Shown here piece by piece: positions 6,306-8,951 of a stretch of DNA of 8,951 nucleotides (the stretch's first letter is position 1; each line of letters opens with the position of its first letter). The notes under the pieces are model-generated. The model saw nothing but the letters and a program-made list of their open reading frames with translations. It did no database searches and had not been told where the DNA came from. The DNA lies in assembly GCA_021847625.1 (NCBI GenBank), contig JAJZQK010000100.1, forward strand, positions 1 through 8,951, written 5' to 3'. Origin of the DNA: Chloroflexota bacterium. Its GTDB lineage: Bacteria; Chloroflexota; FW602-bin22; JAMCYS01. The position numbers and the translations under genes are program-made.

Positions 6306-8675
6306 CTACGGCACGACGGAAATCCGGCCGAGCGAGACGTATGTAGTCTCTTGACCCCCGTTCTTGACGGGCAGCCGTTTCCCATCCGGCCGGGGATCAT
6401 ACAGGCCGACGATCAGTTCGTAGCCTCCGGCGGCCATGTCGGCTGGAATCTTGACCTCGTGCGAGTCGGCATAGTAGGAGCCCGGCTGCCACCGCGTCGT
6501 GGCGATGTTCGCCGGGTGCAGACTGTCCGCCTGGGCAACGGGCGGCTGCGTCGGGTCGGTCGCGACGTGCACGAAGACGCTATACTCCGTCTCCATCTTG
6601 CGCTGCGCTTCCCAGTACAGGCGCAAATCGAGCGTGTCCCCTGCCCTCGCCTGGCGGCGGTCGAGGTTGTAGCCAAGGCAGAGCACCTGCCCGCCGAGGT
6701 CGACGGCGAGGGGAGTCTCGGCCCCGATCACCGTCCGCGGGGGCGAGGCGAAGCGAAACCAGGTGTTCTTTCCGTCGACGAACAGCGTCTTGCCCACCAA
6801 CAGGATAACCAGGCTCACGGCCACGGCAGCGGCGCTCCAGACCACGACACGCGTCCGAGCAGGAGAGCCGTCCTCCTCTGCGCCCAATGACGATACCGCC
6901 TTCGGACTGGCTACCAAGCCGACCGCCGCCAGAAGCAACAGGACACCGGCAGACGCCAGCGACCCCGCGTCTGCCTGCCCCTCCACGGGCGTCTCTTCCT
7001 TGCGGACCTCGACGTCGTGCCCGCCGGCCGGGACCGTGATGGTCAGCAGGCCATACGGCTTGTAGGCGGAAGCAGTGACCTCTGTGCCGTCGACGTAGGC
7101 GTGCCAGGACGGAAAGTACAGCAGGTTGAACAGTACCGTCACTTCCTTCTCACTGCGAAACCGGTAGGAATCGTAGTACGTGCGATGGCTCAGAAGATTG
7201 GCCTCGACGCCCTCCGGCAAGGCGGACCGGTTCAGCCGTTCCATCGTCCCCTCGCCATCATAGAAAGGCAGCATCGGCGACGGCTCCGGCAGCACTTCCA
7301 CGCCGACGGGCAGGTATTCGCCGGCCGTGGTCCCCAGCGCATTTGAGCTGCGCTCGAACGCCACCGCCCCGGCCACCGTTAGGTCGGGCAGGGCCTCGCT
7401 CTGACCCCGCGGGTAGAGTTGAACGAACGCCGGCGCAACCAGGACCGCCGCCAATAGGCCCAGCGCAACCGCCGAGACGGCAGTTCGCCATCCCCCAGCG
7501 CCATCACCCGGCGCCGGCAGCAGCCTGGCAGCCGCCCCCGCCACAAACGAAACCGCGAAGCTGGCCATCCCGAGCAACCGCCAGGGGAACTGGATGTAAG
7601 AGACAAGCGGGAGGCTATCCCATAGAGGGGCGGACGAGTCGGTGACCAAGAACAACAACCCCGCTGTGGCCAGGGCGAAGAACGCCACCACCACCGCCAC
7701 CCGCATCCGCAGTCGGCCCAGAGCCAACGCGACGAGGCCGAGCATACCCAGCAGAAGCTGCCCGCCGCCGAGCGTGCTCGGTATGGGCGGATTGGCCAAG
7801 CGCAAGTCGACGGCCATCTGGACCGACAACAGCTCGCCGAGGGAGACGAAGTTGTTGTGCAGGTCGAAGAACGGCGGCACTAGCGTGCGGTCGATCTGGA
7901 CGAGCCCCTTCTCCAGCAGGGCAGGGGCCCAGTAGAACGCGCTCAGACCCAGCGCCAGCAACAGCCCCCCCGCCACGAACGGCACAGCCCGCCAGGCCCG
8001 TGATAGCAGCAGGACGACGACTAGGTAGGCGACCAGCAAGGGAGTGAAGAAGAAGGCCGTTAGGTTATGGGTAAGGATCAGACCGGCGTAGAACAGGGTC
8101 GCCAGGGAGACTCCCAATAGGCCCCGACGCTCGATCAGGCGGCCAAACGCCCACAGCACGAAGGGAAAGAAGGCCAAGGCCAGCGATTCGGCCAGGTCGC
8201 CTCGCACGTAGGCGTCCGCGAAGTGATAAGGTGCGTAGGCGTAGGCAACGGCAGCCAGCAGCGCCCCCCGCGATCCGAGTGGGCGGCGTGAGAACAGGTA
8301 CATCCCCACGCCGCTGGCGAGGAAGACGGCGAATTGCAGCACCTTGAAAGCGCCGACGAAGCTGAGACCGAGCCAGTGTAGGCCGACGAGCAGGTAGTAG
8401 GTCAGTGGCGCGTAGTAGTTGAAGATCGGATAGCCGAGACCCTGAGCGAAATCCGGCGCCCAGCGCGGATACCAATCGCCATCCCGCAGGCTGGCATCCA
8501 GCTGCACCGCCCGGAAGATGTGGAGAAGACCATCGTGCGAAGCAGGCAAGCCGGGGCTAAGGAGCGGCGTGATGGCGATGACTGGCAAGACGAGCAACGC
8601 CAGAGCGGTGGCGGCGAACGCGAAACGATGACTCCACGCCGCCGGCCGTGCTATCCGTACCCCGGGAGCAAGCAT
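6306..8675 (-). CDS. YfhO / PTPS-related multi-pass membrane protein, probable GT-C type transferase
   Basis: This 789-residue protein is the first gene of the operon. It has a first helix at about 18-38, then the external loop ASHDGLLHIFRAVQLDASL (45-63) and WYPRWAPDFAQGLGYPIFNY (68-87). About ten more hydrophobic segments reach to residue 418, including VRGDLAESLALAFFPFVLW (157-175). This pattern belongs to the family labelled '6-pyruvoyl-tetrahydropterin synthase-related membrane protein' (PF10131), close to YfhO. The label is historical and does not mean pterin synthesis. Residues 420-570 form an external beta-rich region with FPSWHAYVDGTEV and TVPAGGHDVEV, as in YfhO proteins. Two more helices follow (572-590, 609-630), then a C-terminal domain (655-789) homologous to that of the GT39-like protein here. 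YfhO relatives are implicated in glycosylation of lipoteichoic acid; a lipid-linked sugar transferase role is inferred. AGGAG (8681-8685) lies 5 bases before ATG 8675. Confidence 0.94.
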   Translation of the reverse strand: MLAPGVRIARPAAWSHRFAFAATALALLVLPVIAITPLLSPGLPASHDGLLHIFRAVQLDASLRDGDWYPRWAPDFAQGLGYPIFNYYAPLTYYLLVGLHWLGLSFVGAFKVLQFAVFLASGVGMYLFSRRPLGSRGALLAAVAYAYAPYHFADAYVRGDLAESLALAFFPFVLWAFGRLIERRGLLGVSLATLFYAGLILTHNLTAFFFTPLLVAYLVVVLLLSRAWRAVPFVAGGLLLALGLSAFYWAPALLEKGLVQIDRTLVPPFFDLHNNFVSLGELLSVQMAVDLRLANPPIPSTLGGGQLLLGMLGLVALALGRLRMRVAVVVAFFALATAGLLFLVTDSSAPLWDSLPLVSYIQFPWRLLGMASFAVSFVAGAAARLLPAPGDGAGGWRTAVSAVALGLLAAVLVAPAFVQLYPRGQSEALPDLTVAGAVAFERSSNALGTTAGEYLPVGVEVLPEPSPMLPFYDGEGTMERLNRSALPEGVEANLLSHRTYYDSYRFRSEKEVTVLFNLLYFPSWHAYVDGTEVTASAYKPYGLLTITVPAGGHDVEVRKEETPVEGQADAGSLASAGVLLLLAAVGLVASPKAVSSLGAEEDGSPARTRVVVWSAAAVAVSLVILLVGKTLFVDGKNTWFRFASPPRTVIGAETPLAVDLGGQVLCLGYNLDRRQARAGDTLDLRLYWEAQRKMETEYSVFVHVATDPTQPPVAQADSLHPANIATTRWQPGSYYADSHEVKIPADMAAGGYELIVGLYDPRPDGKRLPVKNGGQETTYVSLGRISVVP

Positions 8676-8711
8676 ACCTTCTCCTAAATCCTACCTCGAC
8701 AAACCCCTCGC

Positions 8712-8741
8712 ATTATAGCGAAAGCAACCAACTTGCCGCAA
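8712..8741 (-). promoter_or_regulatory. Putative sigma70-type promoter of the operon
   Basis: On the minus strand a perfect TATAAT (-10, 8712-8717) is preceded by TTGCGG (-35, 8736-8741) with an 18-base spacer. The -35 element matches the consensus at only three of six positions. Transcription would begin near 8705, giving a short leader of about 30 bases that includes the ribosome binding site of the 789-residue protein. The position directly upstream of the first gene of a six-gene co-directional cluster supports it. Chance occurrence of TATAAT in GC-rich DNA is low but not excluded. Confidence 0.55.
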
Positions 8742-8792
8742 CGACGGACCTCGCCCCGTCACTCACAGGACTTGCGCGGTGAACGGGTCTCT

Positions 8793-8812
8793 ACCGCGGA
8801 GAACGCGGAAGG
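8793..8812. repeat. Short tandem CGCGGA-type repeat
   Basis: CGCGGA occurs twice nine bases apart (8795-8800 and 8804-8809) within ACCGCGGAGAACGCGGAAGG. I recall similar 'CGCGGAGAACGCGGA' strings as intergenic repeats in many environmental genomes, but only these two units are seen here, so this is a weak call. Confidence 0.3.
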
Positions 8813-8814
8813 GG

Positions 8815-8896
8815 CCGAGACCGGGCCGCGGGAGCTGGTCCCCCGTGCTACAGGCTCCTCTACGCTCTCCGTGAAACCGAGAGAGCCGGTCTCTGG
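8815..8896. repeat. Long-range imperfect inverted repeat upstream of the promoter
   Basis: CCGAGACCGG (8815-8824) is the reverse complement of the right arm CCGGTCTC-GG (8886-8896), with one bulged T. Nested on the right side is a second pair, GCTCTC (8864-8869) with GAGAGC (8881-8886), which shares the base at 8886 with the outer arm and so is probably an alternative pairing. The element lies upstream of the predicted -10/-35, so it is not in the operon leader. It may be a small degenerate palindromic element, a structured RNA from another transcript, or the 3' end region of an upstream gene. No open reading frame covers it. Confidence 0.4.
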
Positions 8897-8916
8897 AATA
8901 GCAGGGCACCGGCTGG

Positions 8917-8936
8917 ATTCCCGCTTGCGCGGGAAT
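8917..8936. repeat. Palindromic intergenic repeat, ATTCCC-N8-GGGAAT type
   Basis: An eight-base perfect stem ATTCCCGC / GCGGGAAT with loop TTGC is embedded in the wider context CTGG...GACG. The form ATTCCC-N8-GGGAAT is the definition of the dRS3 repeat first described in Neisseria, and near-identical units with the flanks CTGG and TGACG are scattered in the intergenic DNA of many bacteria. There is no run of T after either arm, so it is better read as a repeat unit than an intrinsic terminator. Only one copy is present in this window. Confidence 0.6.
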
Positions 8937-8951
8937 GACGAGACCTACCTG

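Noticed and set aside
8771..8932. A nine-base direct repeat CTTGCGCGG at 8771-8779 and 8924-8932, considered as an insertion-sequence footprint
   Set aside because: The second copy is part of the palindromic repeat, there is no transposase or matching terminal inverted repeat, and a nine-base GC-rich match can arise by chance.
8742..8951. Possible T-box or other leader riboswitch
   Set aside because: The T-box antiterminator core is absent on both strands, and the region lies upstream of the predicted promoter rather than in the leader.
1..8951. CRISPR arrays, tRNA or rRNA genes
   Set aside because: No regularly spaced repeats, no tRNA cloverleaf with a TTCNANNC arm in non-coding DNA, and no rRNA-like sequence were seen.

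Overview
The window is a GC-rich stretch of bacterial DNA holding six genes, all on the minus strand and read from high to low coordinates. Together they look like the 5' part of an operon for assembling a cell-surface or secreted glycan. The host is most likely a member of the Chloroflexota (Anaerolineae or a relative). This is inferred from recognised protein style: the YfhO/PTPS-related membrane protein and the GT39-like protein both end in the same extracytoplasmic beta-rich domain (LYWE...YTVFAHV...Q.DS...W..G...PG.Y...GLYDP), a combination I associate with that phylum. No rRNA or other phylogenetic marker is present, so the assignment is moderate.

Layout in order of transcription. The non-coding region at 8676-8951 holds a plausible sigma70-type promoter close to the first gene, and upstream of it a cluster of inverted and short repeats, including an ATTCCC-N8-GGGAAT palindrome. 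Then come: a 789-residue multi-pass YfhO/PTPS-related membrane protein (6306-8675); a 576-residue membrane-anchored clan GH-A glycosidase-like protein (4530-6260, GTG start); a 651-residue GT39/PMT-like GT-C transferase (2568-4523); a family 2 glycosyltransferase with C-terminal membrane segments (1559-2548, GTG start); a 107-base gap with small hairpins; a WbbL-like family 2 glycosyltransferase (525-1451); and the N-terminal 176 residues of a polyprenyl-phosphate glycosyl-1-phosphate transferase (1-528), which runs off the window.

Genes are packed tightly (an ATGA overlap, and gaps of 6, 19 and 45 bases), which argues for one transcript. The likely division of labour is inferred. The truncated last gene would load the first sugar phosphate on undecaprenyl phosphate, the two GT2 enzymes would extend the chain at the cytoplasmic face, and the GT-C type membrane proteins would add or transfer sugars at the outer face using lipid-linked donors. 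The membrane-tethered glycosidase would trim or release polymer, by analogy with PslG of Pseudomonas aeruginosa. No flippase, polymerase or ABC exporter is visible; these would have to lie beyond position 1 or elsewhere. The long open frames on the plus strand are antisense shadows and are not annotated.
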